Source: Saccharomycopsis fibuligera x Saccharomycopsis cf. fibuligera | Lineage: Eukaryota > Ascomycota > Saccharomycetes > Ascoideales > Saccharomycopsidaceae | DNA length: 64,000 nt | Assembly (NCBI GenBank): GCA_001936135.1 | Contig: CP012817.1 | Coordinates: forward strand, 2,232,001-2,296,000 | Direction: 5' to 3' | Part shown: in pieces, positions 12,905 to 22,190 of the stretch | How the letters are laid out: the number at the start of each line of letters is the position of its first letter | Numbering within the stretch: position 1 is the stretch's first letter | Position numbers and translations under genes: made by a program | Notes under the pieces: generated by a model | Database searches by the model: none | Seen by the model: only the letters and a program-made list of their open reading frames with translations | What the model was told of the DNA's origin: nothing

Positions 12905-13482
12905 GCATTTAATAAAGTATATAAGCTCATTTTTTATGTTGTTATTATCGTATATATTGGCATTTGCCAGCACAAACTTTGGTTATATTATTTTTGAAAG
13001 AGTATGCATTTTTAACATTGGTATTCTTTTTTTTTTTTTTGTGATTTTCTGGTTTCTGGTTTGCAGATTCTACTATTTATGTGTCTGTGACAGTCGCACC
13101 TGCATCATATTGCATATACACATATTCAAGATATTTATTATCATGCATACAGTTACATATGCCAAAAATATTTGGCAGTATGAATGCATGCATTGCATGC
13201 ATAAGTTTTATAAATATGCCAGAAAATGCCAGCAAATGCAAAATTATGCGCTATTGTTTTCAATTTGCAAAACACAAAAGAGCATATGTTTTTCACCGAA
13301 GGCTTTTTCTTGCAATTGAATTGAATAAACATGCAGTGAATAAAGCTACATTAGTATTTTTTCCACGGAGTAATATAAAATCTAAGTATATCGTATCCAT
13401 TGAAAACCTTTATTTACGTTATAAACAAAACATTATACATCATAATTAATCTAAAAGAAACTTAGAAACAAATTCACAAGAT
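12905..13482. other. convergent HUL5-ALD intergenic region with small palindromes
   Basis: A 578-bp stretch between converging genes. It contains the hairpin TGCCAAA-AATA-TTTGGCA at 13160-13177 and the near-perfect palindrome ATGCATGCA-T-TGCATGCAT at 13183-13201. Both sit between the two 3' ends. Open frames here run through the TTTGT-rich 3' UTR and have no family likeness. Confidence 0.6.
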
Positions 13483-15072
13483 TTACTCATTCTTTCTAGT
13501 AATTGCGGCTCTCACGGCTTTAACTTGAGTATAGTTTTCAAGAGCTTCAATACCTAATTCTCTTCCAACACCAGATTGGCCAAAACCGCCGAATGGAACA
13601 TTGTGGTGGAAATCATTGTAAGTGTTTACCCAAACAGTACCAGCTCTAATTCTGTTGGAGACATCAACAGCTTTATTAAGGTCAGTAGTGTGAATACCAG
13701 CAGCCAATCCATATTCGGAGTCGTTAGCTTTAGCCACAACTTCGTCAACAGTCTTAAATTTAGAAAGAACAACCACTGGACCAAAGATTTCTTCCTTAAC
13801 AATTCTCATGTCTTCGGTAACATCACCAAAAACAGTTGGCTTGATGAAGTAACCCTTGTTACCAATTCTTTCACCCCCAGAAATGATAGAAGCACCTTCT
13901 TTCTTACCAATGTCGATGTAGCCCAAGATCTTGTCCAATTGCATCTGAGAAGTTTGAGCACCTTGGAAAGTGTCCTCAGAAAATGGGTCACCAACTTTCA
14001 TGTTGTCAATGGCAACCTTCAATTTTTCAACAACAGTGTCGTAAATACCTTCCTGAACGTAAAGTCTAGAACCGGCACAGCAAACCTCTCCAGAGTTGAA
14101 AAAGATGGAAACAAGAATGTTTTGAATAGACTTGTCCAAGTCAGCGTCATTAAAGATAATGTTTGGAGATTTGCCGCCCAATTCTAAAGTAACCTTCTTC
14201 AAGTTAGTTTCAGCAGCAGCTTGCAAGATTCTCTTACCAGTAGCAGTGGAACCGGTAAATGCAACCTTTTTGACCTTATTGTGTCTAGCAATAGCTTCCC
14301 CAACAATCTTACCAAAACCTGGAACAAGGTTGTAAACACCCTTTGGAGCGCCGGCTTCCTTAACCAATTGCGAAGCATACAAGGCGCTCAACGGGGTAGA
14401 TTCAGCTGGCTTTAAGAGAACAGTGTTACCAGTAGCCAATGCTGGAGCAACTTTCCAGGACCACATCAATAACGGGAAGTTCCATGGAATGATTTGGCCG
14501 CAAACACCCAAAGGCTCACGTCTAGTGTAATTGAAATGGGTGTTACCAGTTTCAATAAGTCTGCCAAAGTACTTGTCGGCCAAACCAGCGGTGAATCTGA
14601 GATAGTTGGAAACAAGGCCAATATCAATCTTGGCAGAGGAAATAGCCTTACCGTTGTCCAAGGATTCAATGGCAGCAAGGACATTGGCATGTTCGTCAAT
14701 CAATTCGGCCAAGTTGTAGAGAACTTTACTTCTTGCAATTGGGTCAGCAGTGGCCCATTCGCTGTTGTTGAAAGCGGACTGAGCAGCATCAACGGCAGCG
14801 TTGACATCTTCTTCCCTGCCCTCGTAAACGTGGGTGATTTCTTCTTCAGTAGATGGGTTCAAAACAGAGAAAGTCTTTCCCTGTTTGGATGGGACAAACT
14901 CGTTATTGATGAAAAGACCGGTTGGCTGGTCATATTTGATGCCATTTGGCAATTCAATTGGCACCGACAAAGGCAAGTGGCTAGAATAAAATCTCTGGGA
15001 GGCAAAGCCGGCGGCTTTCAAGCCAAGTCTGGAAGTGTGCTTCGTAAAGGTTTGAGTAGAAGATCTCAACAT
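13483..15072 (-). CDS. mitochondrial aldehyde dehydrogenase (Ald4/Ald5 type)
   Basis: A 529-residue NAD(P)+-dependent aldehyde dehydrogenase that oxidises acetaldehyde to acetate, feeding acetyl-CoA in ethanol and acetate metabolism. The first 30 or so residues ([23 protein letters not shown], then QRFYSS) are a basic, Ser/Thr-rich mitochondrial presequence. Family motifs follow: [15 protein letters not shown], the Rossmann motif [12 protein letters not shown], the catalytic Glu in [11 protein letters not shown], and the catalytic Cys331 in [14 protein letters not shown] (the first of the pair by alignment with ALDH2). Cofactor and stability motifs [10 protein letters not shown] and [15 protein letters not shown] are present. 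Codon use is strongly biased, suggesting high expression. Promoter features (TATA, CACGTG, CCAAT, GC-rich Mig1-like box) fit carbon-source control. Ald4 versus Ald5 cannot be decided by eye. Confidence 0.95.
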   Translation of the reverse strand: MLRSSTQTFTKHTSRLGLKAAGFASQRFYSSHLPLSVPIELPNGIKYDQPTGLFINNEFVPSKQGKTFSVLNPSTEEEITHVYEGREEDVNAAVDAAQSAFNNSEWATADPIARSKVLYNLAELIDEHANVLAAIESLDNGKAISSAKIDIGLVSNYLRFTAGLADKYFGRLIETGNTHFNYTRREPLGVCGQIIPWNFPLLMWSWKVAPALATGNTVLLKPAESTPLSALYASQLVKEAGAPKGVYNLVPGFGKIVGEAIARHNKVKKVAFTGSTATGKRILQAAAETNLKKVTLELGGKSPNIIFNDADLDKSIQNILVSIFFNSGEVCCAGSRLYVQEGIYDTVVEKLKVAIDNMKVGDPFSEDTFQGAQTSQMQLDKILGYIDIGKKEGASIISGGERIGNKGYFIKPTVFGDVTEDMRIVKEEIFGPVVVLSKFKTVDEVVAKANDSEYGLAAGIHTTDLNKAVDVSNRIRAGTVWVNTYNDFHHNVPFGGFGQSGVGRELGIEALENYTQVKAVRAAITRKNE

Positions 15073-15213
15073 TGTTTTGTATGAAAATTTAGCGATTATA
15101 GTGAGAGTTGGAATATCAAAGGCAAAATTAAAGTGCCAAAAGGTGGTGATGAGAACTGTGGGAAGAAGACTGAGTATTTGCGGGGAAAACTGGGACCGGC
15201 GAAAGCAGCCTCC

Positions 15214-15220
15214 TTATATA
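15214..15220 (-). promoter_or_regulatory. TATA box of the ALD gene
   Basis: TATATAA on the minus strand lies about 145 bp upstream of the ATG at 15072, the usual distance for a strongly expressed yeast gene. Confidence 0.55.
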
Positions 15221-15991
15221 CTTTTGCCCACATAGAAAGGAGGCTAACATAAATAACAGAAACCGGGCCACCAGAGAAGAGGGGCATTGATGTCCTTCCA
15301 CCCACAACAATACTGTGCCAGGCGGCAAGCCCCTGCGCTGGGTGATGGTGGAGAGCAGCTATGCACGTGACCCAATATAAATCGTTGCGAAGCTGTGAAT
15401 TCCGCAGTGAAGTTCCGATGGCTTTTGGTGCAGTAGCGCTGTGTCGGTTGCAGTGATGCGGGGCATGTATGGAGATACCCCACTCGCTGCTGCTCGGGAA
15501 CGGCGGCTATTATATCATCTGGAGCTAGTCTATACACCCACTTTTACCCATTCCATAGATGTGATTGAATGGCTTGGAGATGCGCTGGTCCGTGGGCAGT
15601 AACTCGCTAGCCAGGTGCGTGGTGATGTGCTGGATCCGATTAGCGACTACGGGGTTTGATTAACTCAACTGCTGGTGCTTTGAGCGGTAATTGATGATGG
15701 CATTACAGCATTACAGCTTATATACTGTGCAGCTTACATACACGATACAGCCGTTGCGCCCACAAGTAGCACAACAATGCGGTGGTGCCATCCGGGGACA
15801 AATCGGAAAGCCTGGGCCACGGCTGAGCTGAGTCGAGTGGGGCAAGATTGTTGGAAAGGAAGCCATTAGTAATCTTCACTCATTGCACTGGTCAACAAGA
15901 ACTACGGGCGAGATAAAACTTTGTCAAGATAGCTAATCTCTCAACCTTCGTGCGGTCGGCGCACGCATTTGCTCGGCTCCTGGAAGGACCG

Positions 15992-16026
15992 CGTAGACCG
16001 TAGACCGTAGACCGCAGACCGTAGAC
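15992..16026 (+). repeat. tandem heptamer CGTAGAC, 5 copies
   Basis: Five head-to-tail copies of CGTAGAC, the fourth with T changed to C (CGCAGAC). They lie about 920 bp upstream of the ALD start codon and in no gene. Confidence 0.9.
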
Positions 16027-16370
16027 CGATTGAGTAGTTCGCAGGCACAACCACAACTCTTGCTGAGTTTATACTGCCAACAACAGAGCTGTTTAATTGC
16101 GGACAAAATCAGCAATTTCGGCAGCTGGAATTGGTCAAAATGCCGTTAGCTCAAGAGTTGTCGGTCTCCACCGATGCTGCTGATGTTAGCAATCTACATG
16201 TTTGTGCCGTTTCCTGCGAAAAACAAAATAAGGCCTTCACGTGGGATCCCCCATTGCGGGTCTATGTACGTCATAAAATGCTGTCACAGGCGTACTGGCA
16301 GCCAGAGTAGCGGAGATGATCCTTTTTTAATGTACATGAGTAGACTCTTCCATTTCCTGTTTTGACAAAT

Positions 16371-16418
16371 ACAGGTCTATACAGTTCTATACAGTTCTAT
16401 ACAGTTCTATACAGTTTA
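16371..16418 (+). repeat. tandem decamer ACAGTTCTAT, about 4.8 copies
   Basis: Head-to-tail decamers starting with the variant ACAGGTCTAT, then three exact ACAGTTCTAT units and a partial ACAGTTTA. Non-coding. Confidence 0.92.
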
Positions 16419-17079
16419 CCGGCGGCGTAGGTCTATGATCGTTGTCTGGAGTATCACTTGTGTACCGATCTAAAGGCCCCAGCGTCCGTGGACCTGCATA
16501 TACAACTGCAGATAGGAAGAAATTAGCTTATCTAGAAAATCTGAATATCGCTTCGGAGAACAATAATTTGTCAACTATCCACATATACTCCCTCAAATGA
16601 CGCAAAATGAAGGGCGACCAATTAGTGGGCCAACAGTTTCTCGAGTATCAAAGAGTGACTATTAACTGAAAACTGCAAGGCGGTCAATATCAGAAGAACA
16701 ATTTTTTTTTTTTTTTTTTTTGGCAAAGCGCTCTGCTGATAGTTATTTATAATGAAGCTCCAATCTTTTACTTGGGCTTACAGCTGTTCCCTTGAAGCAT
16801 GTCACTGTTACTGAACTGTCAACATAGTCATCAAAACTACCTTAGGTCATTTACAATCATCACATTCACTCATGTCAAACAAATCATCCTGTTGTCACCA
16901 TTGGCTCAATATATTATACAGAATAGTCATTTCTTCAAAGTTTTCATAATAAAAAAATCATGCTATGATGACACAAGCATCACCCAGACACTACCCGTAG
17001 CATCACTATAAGCTGCTTTTCCCACTGAGGGGCTCAGTAACTATTATTCAAATGCATTTCCACTCAACTCATGCCACCC

Positions 17080-18081
17080 TCAGAAGTTGAATAATTTCAA
17101 CAAGCGGAACGGATAGCCATAACTCTTTTTAGCAAAAATGTCAAATAAGACACTGTATCCCACCAAAAGTGAAAATGCCAACAAAAACACCACAATAGCA
17201 TGAACTTTAGGATGCTTGATTTCCGGAACTTTGCTAATTAAAGCAACCATGAACACACCCAATAAGCCGTACGTAGTGGACAAGATATTAGTTTCAATAG
17301 CGAATTGATTTTGTTGTCCGGCCATGAAATATTCTGGTGCCCCACTAGGACCCATGCCAATGTATTGTGTAGCTCTAATGTTATTGAACATGTACCCGGA
17401 AATGAAGAGCAAAATAGACAAGAGTATAGCACCGCCCCACAACTGCTTTGAGGTGATTATTTTGAAAAACACATTTTGAAATCTGACTACCAACACTGCA
17501 AGTAAAGCAAGAACCACGATAGAAAAGATCATGTTATCATAACGTACTGGTCTTTCAACTTTCAATTCATTACCGGTTTGTTCTTTAATGAACTGAGTCA
17601 AAAATTCCAAATTGTCACCGTCGATGAATTGAAATTCTTCAAATTGAATAATGGAAGAAGCGTCTGCAATATCAGTAGGCTTGAATAAGTATAATTTAGG
17701 CACTGACTGCAACTGAAACTTTTCAAAAATTTTACGCTGGCCGTCCGTGAAATCTGCTCTAGCGAAAAATAATTTTCCATCATCGTTACCACCATCATTA
17801 TGTTTCTGATGTTGCTTGAGCCAGGCGTCTGCTGCAGTTTGATAATCTGGGTCAAATTGTGAGCATAATACACAACCGATCTGTGAACTAGTGGCCGTCA
17901 AAAGCACAAGCATATGAAAATCTCTTGGTCCACTAAGAAGTTCTTCAAAATTGGAGTTTTTCAATTGAATCACAGATTTTTTCAGCTTGGTTCGTAATTT
18001 ACTCACTTGGGTAGCGCTAATGGCTTCAGTTACAGTTATGAAACTGGTTAGAAATAGCGTGAAGAGGACACCAAGCTTCAT
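17080..18081 (-). CDS. OST3: oligosaccharyltransferase subunit Ost3/Ost6
   Basis: A 333-residue protein (Ost3 350, Ost6 332 in S. cerevisiae). This subunit of the ER oligosaccharyltransferase holds nascent glycoproteins through mixed disulfides so that Asn sites near cysteines are glycosylated. A cleavable signal peptide (MKLGVLFTLFLTSFITVTEA) leads into a lumenal thioredoxin-like domain with the redox motif Cys70-Val-Leu-Cys73 in a GCVLC context and the companion SVPKLYLFKP (about 132-141). Four membrane segments follow (IVVLALLAVLVVRF, LLSILLFISGYMF, TYGLLGVFMVALI, AIVVFLLAFSLLVGY). The signature YIGMGPSGAPEYFMAGQQNQF lies in the loop between the second and third. The symbol OST3 is a family label. 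Ost3 and Ost6 were not separated by phylogeny. Confidence 0.93.
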   Translation of the reverse strand: MKLGVLFTLFLTSFITVTEAISATQVSKLRTKLKKSVIQLKNSNFEELLSGPRDFHMLVLLTATSSQIGCVLCSQFDPDYQTAADAWLKQHQKHNDGGNDDGKLFFARADFTDGQRKIFEKFQLQSVPKLYLFKPTDIADASSIIQFEEFQFIDGDNLEFLTQFIKEQTGNELKVERPVRYDNMIFSIVVLALLAVLVVRFQNVFFKIITSKQLWGGAILLSILLFISGYMFNNIRATQYIGMGPSGAPEYFMAGQQNQFAIETNILSTTYGLLGVFMVALISKVPEIKHPKVHAIVVFLLAFSLLVGYSVLFDIFAKKSYGYPFRLLKLFNF

Positions 18082-18294
18082 TGTGATTCTAGTAAGTTTG
18101 TATCTTAGTTTGAGTTTTTAACTATTAGAGCTTTGATATGATAATGTATGATGGACTTTATGCAGTTTCCATCAGTTTCAGTAACGCTTTATAAACAATG
18201 CTACTAATCAATAATACTCGGGAGATTTAATTGACCAACTGTAAGCTGTAATTTTTGTATCACGCTAGACACCAAGCTTTCCAATTGTCTATGC

Positions 18295-18331
18295 CTTTCT
18301 CTCTTTCTCTCTTTCTCTCTTTCTCTCTCTT
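18295..18331 (+). repeat. polypyrimidine tandem repeat (TTTCTCTC)n
   Basis: About four copies of TTTCTCTC, about 215 bp upstream of the OST3/6 start codon. On the gene strand it reads as a GA-rich tract. Confidence 0.85.
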
Positions 18332-18867
18332 ACACGTTTCGTTTTTTCAACTAGCTGGCGGAGGAGGTGAACAGTAAACTAAACACGAAATCTTCTCCAC
18401 AAGGGCTCGTAACCAACGTTACTGTTTAAGTCAGATTTGTGGCTTATGACTGAAAGGCTTACTCTGGCGCCACTTCTAACAGACAGTAGAACTAGTTTTT
18501 ACTGTACCAAGTAACTAGATTAACTAACAAAATTTACGACTGTAGCAGTTACAGTTTGTGTTGTATATGGACTACCCTAAACTAACAGAATCCGTTGTAG
18601 TAAAAACCACAAAAATGCTAAACGCACGTGTATGTCGCATGAGACATTATGGCAAATGCTGTCTGTGTCTCTGTGTCTATAATATGTTCAATTAAATTTG
18701 AAATCTACTGCCTTGAACAGACTAAGTGCGTAATTCACGCCTTTTTACAGAATTAGTCTCCTGGTACAGCTTCGCATGAAGCAAGCAATAGCAGAAATTT
18801 TTAACTTTGTGCGCAAACAAATGTAGGTAGCGAATAGTATTTTTTTATAATAAAGTAGACAGAATAG

Positions 18868-18900
<33 letters not shown>

Positions 18901-18914
18901 AAGGGGGGGGGGGG
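18868..18914 (+). repeat. A31 followed by G12
   Basis: A31 (18868-18898), then GGAA, then G12 (18903-18914). This all-purine stretch lies just past the SNF2 stop codon, in its 3' UTR on the minus strand, where it reads as C12 followed by T31. Confidence 0.95.
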
Positions 18915-18952
18915 AGGAACATTCTATCAAGTAGCATGATTGTGTTCCATTA

Positions 18953-21844
18953 CTAGCAGCTTTTTTTAACTCTTAAACTCATCAACTTTATCATTTCATC
19001 TCTACTAAGCGATGACAACCCACCGTTCGTCTTGCCTCCGGACCCACTACCAAGCACTTTTTTCGCCATATCTCTCTTTTTATCTTGCAATTTCACAATT
19101 TTCTCTTCTGCAGTATCTTTAGCAATTAATTCATAAATGACAACGTCTCTTGTTTGCCCAATACGGTAAACTCGATCAATGGCCTGTTCATGCACCTGTG
19201 GGTTCCAGAACATATCAAAGAAAATCACCTGTGAAGCCACGGTTAAGTTCAATCCAAGTGAGCCACATTTTAAAGAACATAATAAAATGCGGACGGTTGA
19301 ATCGTTGGTGAACTTTTCAAGTGATGCATCTTTGGCATCTCGCAGCATTAAGCCATTGTAGCAGACAAATTTTATTCCCTGAGATGATAACTCTGGTTCA
19401 ATGAGGTCAAGCATGCAGGTGAATTGGGAAAATATGATGGTTTTACGATCAGCAACATTCGCTGGAGTGAGGATACTAGCAAGCTTTTCCATTTTGGCAC
19501 ATGGAATGCGGTCTGGTTGCGATGCAGGAGAAGCTGTACTTGCGAAATTCGATTTTATGTCCAATGAACTCAACATACCTGCAAGATCATCCAATGATTC
19601 CTCCTTTTCCACCTTATTCGGCCACTTTGATTTCAGCAGTTCGGCATCAGAGCGGATATCTTCAGGATAAAATAGTAGTTTCCAATGGCATGCAATTTGT
19701 CTAAGCCGTAACAAGCAACTTAACATAAACATGGTATCTATAGTCTGCTTTTTTTTATCATTAATCTTGCCTATAACATCGCTATCGCCATCTTCATCGT
19801 TTTCTTGTTTATTCTTGTTTTTTGGAATGAGTTTAGTTTGCCGATTAATGCCACTCAATTTCCTCAATTGAGCATCCACATCAGTCACAGTTGCACCGCC
19901 TTTAAAATTGAACCCGTTTTGAAATGACACTACCGCTATGCTGCGTACTGCGTTGTAAAACTCCATCTCTTGTTTGCTTAATCTCACATATAGTCTTTCC
20001 ACTTTCTTTTTTGGTAAATTTAACTCCACTTTTCCAGCTTGGTTCTTATCATTCTTTGAGTTTTTATGTTTTGAGTCGACTCTCCCGTCGTCCTTTTTCT
20101 CTCTACGAAGCATAAAAATAGGTAATTCTTGGTTTAGTAGCGCCATCACTGACACCCATCGACCTGACTTCACTGGTTTGCTAACTTCATTTCTCCACAC
20201 GTCATAGTCAGATAGCTTACTTTGACGAACAAATCTCAACAATGAATGAAGCTCATCAATACTATTCTGCACCGGAGTACCAGTGAGCCCCCATCGACGA
20301 TTAGAACACAATTCATCACAAGCTTGAAACCTCAACGTGGTTCTATTGCGAATTGAATGAGCTTCATCTAAAATGATGCGGTGCCACCATGGTTGGAACA
20401 ATGGTGACGTTTCCATATTGTTGTACTCTGAACTTAATGTTCCGTAAGTAGTTATAATAACATCGTACTTTTTGAATTTCTCATAGGACCGATGCCGCCT
20501 GCTGCCGTGGTATATAAAAGAAGTGAGTTTATTGGATTTTGTGGCAATCTCACTATGCCATTGGGTGGCTAAAGCTGTGGTGCATATAACCAACGTAGAC
20601 TTTAAATGTTTTGTGGAGGCGTTGAGGTATTCTGGCAGGGCTGGTTTGGATAAGATAAGGGCAATCATCTGAACTGTTTTGCCAAGTCCCATGTCGTCGC
20701 ATAGCAAACCGCCTTTGTTTTCAATCGTTTCATTCTCGCGACCTTGCAAAAACTTTAGACCTTGGACTTGATGTGGGTATAGTGTTACGTTCAAACCGTC
20801 AACTATGCGCTCAGATTCCGGGGCGCTGTCGTCATTTTCTTCTTTTTCCTTATCAACCGGAAGAGCGATGCTGCCGTTGAGCAAAGCGTCAACTAGCTCT
20901 TCCTCGGTTTTAAAATTTTCTGGGAAATCTAAAAATCCAACTCCCGGCCGCATACTGCCAGAGCTCGAATCATTCTCACCTTGTTCCCCAGCCTCATACT
21001 TTTTGTAACTGGAGTTTAGCTGAGCTAAAGGGTCCTGTTTGGCGTACTTGGACCAGCGGTCCGCAACATGCATGATCTCCGGATGATCCACCCTATCCTG
21101 GTACTGTTCTTTGGGGTTGATGATGGTTGCTTTGGTCTTAGATTTGGTCTCAGGTTTGGTTCTATTACTACCGTCGATGCTCCCGAAGCTATTGCCACTT
21201 TTCATAGAGAATGGAATGGGCCCACTGCGAAACTTGTTGGTATCCCACGACGGATCGCCAACGGGCAGGGCGGCAAAATAGTCGATGGTGCCGGAAAATT
21301 CGCTTTTGTTGAACTCAAAAGAAGTGCTTTTACGCTGGCTTGGCGGTCTGCGACTCTGGGCCTTGTATTTGTAATTGGAATGGACTTCTTGCTTAGCATC
21401 GGCATTAGCATTCGCCTTGCTACCAACATCATCCTGCTGGCGGCCATTACCACGATATTGGTCTGGACGGGAACGAGGAGCGTAGCCATGCTTGGCGCGC
21501 GCTCTGGCTGACTCTGGTTGCACAAACAAATGAGCGTAGTGCTGCGGCACTGTGCGGTGTTTCTGATACGGGACAGCGTTAGTGTTGCCAGAGTGCTCAG
21601 GGCGCTCAGGGTGCTCAGGGCGCTCAGGGTGCTCAAGGTGGCAACTGGAATGGCCGGTGAGCGGTTGTATCGCCGCGCGGCTGTCCAGGAAGTTGTTTGA
21701 CTTGACGCTAAAGTGGCTGGGTGGCAGCGCTGAGGTGCTCCTGTTTAATTGACCGTTGCCGTTCCTGGTGACGGCGGTGTTTTTCTCACCGCCGTCAAGG
21801 GTCAACGAGTCCAAGGTCCCAGTCAACGCATCAATGTCAGACAT
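18953..21844 (-). CDS. SNF2-family DNA-dependent ATPase, Rad5/Rad16-like lobes without RING finger
   Basis: A 963-residue protein. All helicase-like motifs are present: motif I DDMGLGKTVQM (Lys389), motif II Asp493-Glu-Ala-His, motif III GLTGTPVQNS, and in lobe 2 IIFSQFTCMLDLI, GSLGLNLT and VYRIGQTRDVV. Such proteins translocate on double-stranded DNA to remodel chromatin or strip bound proteins. CLLRLRQIACHW before lobe 2 is typical of the Rad5/Rad16/Uls1/TTF2 group, but the Cys/His RING normally found there is absent, as in TTF2/lodestar. The N-terminal 330 residues are disordered, with a HPERPE tandem repeat near residue 72. I did not recognise a specific ortholog. It shares a 346-bp promoter with the divergent GH5 gene. 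Confidence 0.9.
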   Translation of the reverse strand: MSDIDALTGTLDSLTLDGGEKNTAVTRNGNGQLNRSTSALPPSHFSVKSNNFLDSRAAIQPLTGHSSCHLEHPERPEHPERPEHSGNTNAVPYQKHRTVPQHYAHLFVQPESARARAKHGYAPRSRPDQYRGNGRQQDDVGSKANANADAKQEVHSNYKYKAQSRRPPSQRKSTSFEFNKSEFSGTIDYFAALPVGDPSWDTNKFRSGPIPFSMKSGNSFGSIDGSNRTKPETKSKTKATIINPKEQYQDRVDHPEIMHVADRWSKYAKQDPLAQLNSSYKKYEAGEQGENDSSSGSMRPGVGFLDFPENFKTEEELVDALLNGSIALPVDKEKEENDDSAPESERIVDGLNVTLYPHQVQGLKFLQGRENETIENKGGLLCDDMGLGKTVQMIALILSKPALPEYLNASTKHLKSTLVICTTALATQWHSEIATKSNKLTSFIYHGSRRHRSYEKFKKYDVIITTYGTLSSEYNNMETSPLFQPWWHRIILDEAHSIRNRTTLRFQACDELCSNRRWGLTGTPVQNSIDELHSLLRFVRQSKLSDYDVWRNEVSKPVKSGRWVSVMALLNQELPIFMLRREKKDDGRVDSKHKNSKNDKNQAGKVELNLPKKKVERLYVRLSKQEMEFYNAVRSIAVVSFQNGFNFKGGATVTDVDAQLRKLSGINRQTKLIPKNKNKQENDEDGDSDVIGKINDKKKQTIDTMFMLSCLLRLRQIACHWKLLFYPEDIRSDAELLKSKWPNKVEKEESLDDLAGMLSSLDIKSNFASTASPASQPDRIPCAKMEKLASILTPANVADRKTIIFSQFTCMLDLIEPELSSQGIKFVCYNGLMLRDAKDASLEKFTNDSTVRILLCSLKCGSLGLNLTVASQVIFFDMFWNPQVHEQAIDRVYRIGQTRDVVIYELIAKDTAEEKIVKLQDKKRDMAKKVLGSGSGGKTNGGLSSLSRDEMIKLMSLRVKKSC
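21592..21636 (-). repeat. in-frame tandem repeat (HPERPE) in the SNF2 N-terminus
   Basis: GC-rich 9-bp units (GCTCAGGGC / GCTCAGGGT on the plus strand) repeat about five times and encode alternating HPE and RPE. The segment is disordered and probably a slippage product. Confidence 0.85.
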
Positions 21845-22190
21845 GTCCGAGGCCTGCGAATACAGCGGACTAGATTGGTGCTGGAGCGAGCGGTGGATGG
21901 AAGATGGCGCCTGCTGGTGCCGCCTGGTGGTGGCGATGATGATGTGTATAAATGGAGTGAATCGAAATTAAAATCAAAACAAAATTAAAAAGTTGTTTCG
22001 TGGCGCACGTAGACGCATTATGCTGCACATTCCACCTGCACGGATCTCTGCCGTTGTCTTGGTTGCTACACAGCTTCACCACCCTATATAAAGCAATGGT
22101 TTGCCATGCACCGCCGTCAATTCCAGCACATTTGCCATCAAAAGCACACTCAACTCTTCTCGTCAACTGACCGCACAGCGCATACATAGG
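21845..22190. promoter_or_regulatory. bidirectional promoter, SNF2 gene / GH5 gene
   Basis: The 346 bp between the two divergent start codons. A TATATAAA at 22085-22092 on the plus strand lies about 100 bp before the GH5 ATG. A second plus-strand TATAAATGG starts near 21937. No convincing TATA faces the SNF2 gene. Confidence 0.6.
22085..22092 (+). promoter_or_regulatory. TATA box of the GH5 gene
   Basis: TATATAAA 99 bp upstream of the ATG at 22191, matching the yeast consensus TATAWAWR. Confidence 0.6.

Larger units (their letters stand above)
15073..17079. other. 2-kb upstream region of the ALD gene, GC-rich, with tandem repeats
   Basis: No gene. About 15250-16300 is distinctly GC-rich compared with the flanks. 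Candidate sites include CACGTG at 15364-15369, CCAAT at 15372-15376 (Hap-type) and GCGGGG near 15455 (Mig1-like). These assignments are by motif only. Two short tandem repeats lie further upstream (15992 and 16371). A T run at 16702-16721 and the 3' UTR of the OST3/6 gene close the region. Confidence 0.55.
18082..18952. other. OST3-SNF2 intergenic region
   Basis: An 871-bp stretch with the OST3/6 promoter and the SNF2 3' UTR. It holds a polypyrimidine repeat at 18295-18331 (unit TTTCTCTC), and the compound homopolymer A31 plus G12 at 18868-18914 just beyond the SNF2 stop codon. No gene was recognised. Confidence 0.6.

Noticed and set aside
12891-13319. 142-codon open frame overlapping the end of HUL5.
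   Set aside because: It runs through the TTTGT-rich 3' UTR, has no ATG at its start and no conserved features.
18736-18746. GCCTTTTTAC resembling the U5 snRNA loop 1.
   Set aside because: It has one T too many for the invariant loop, no flanking stem and no Sm site.
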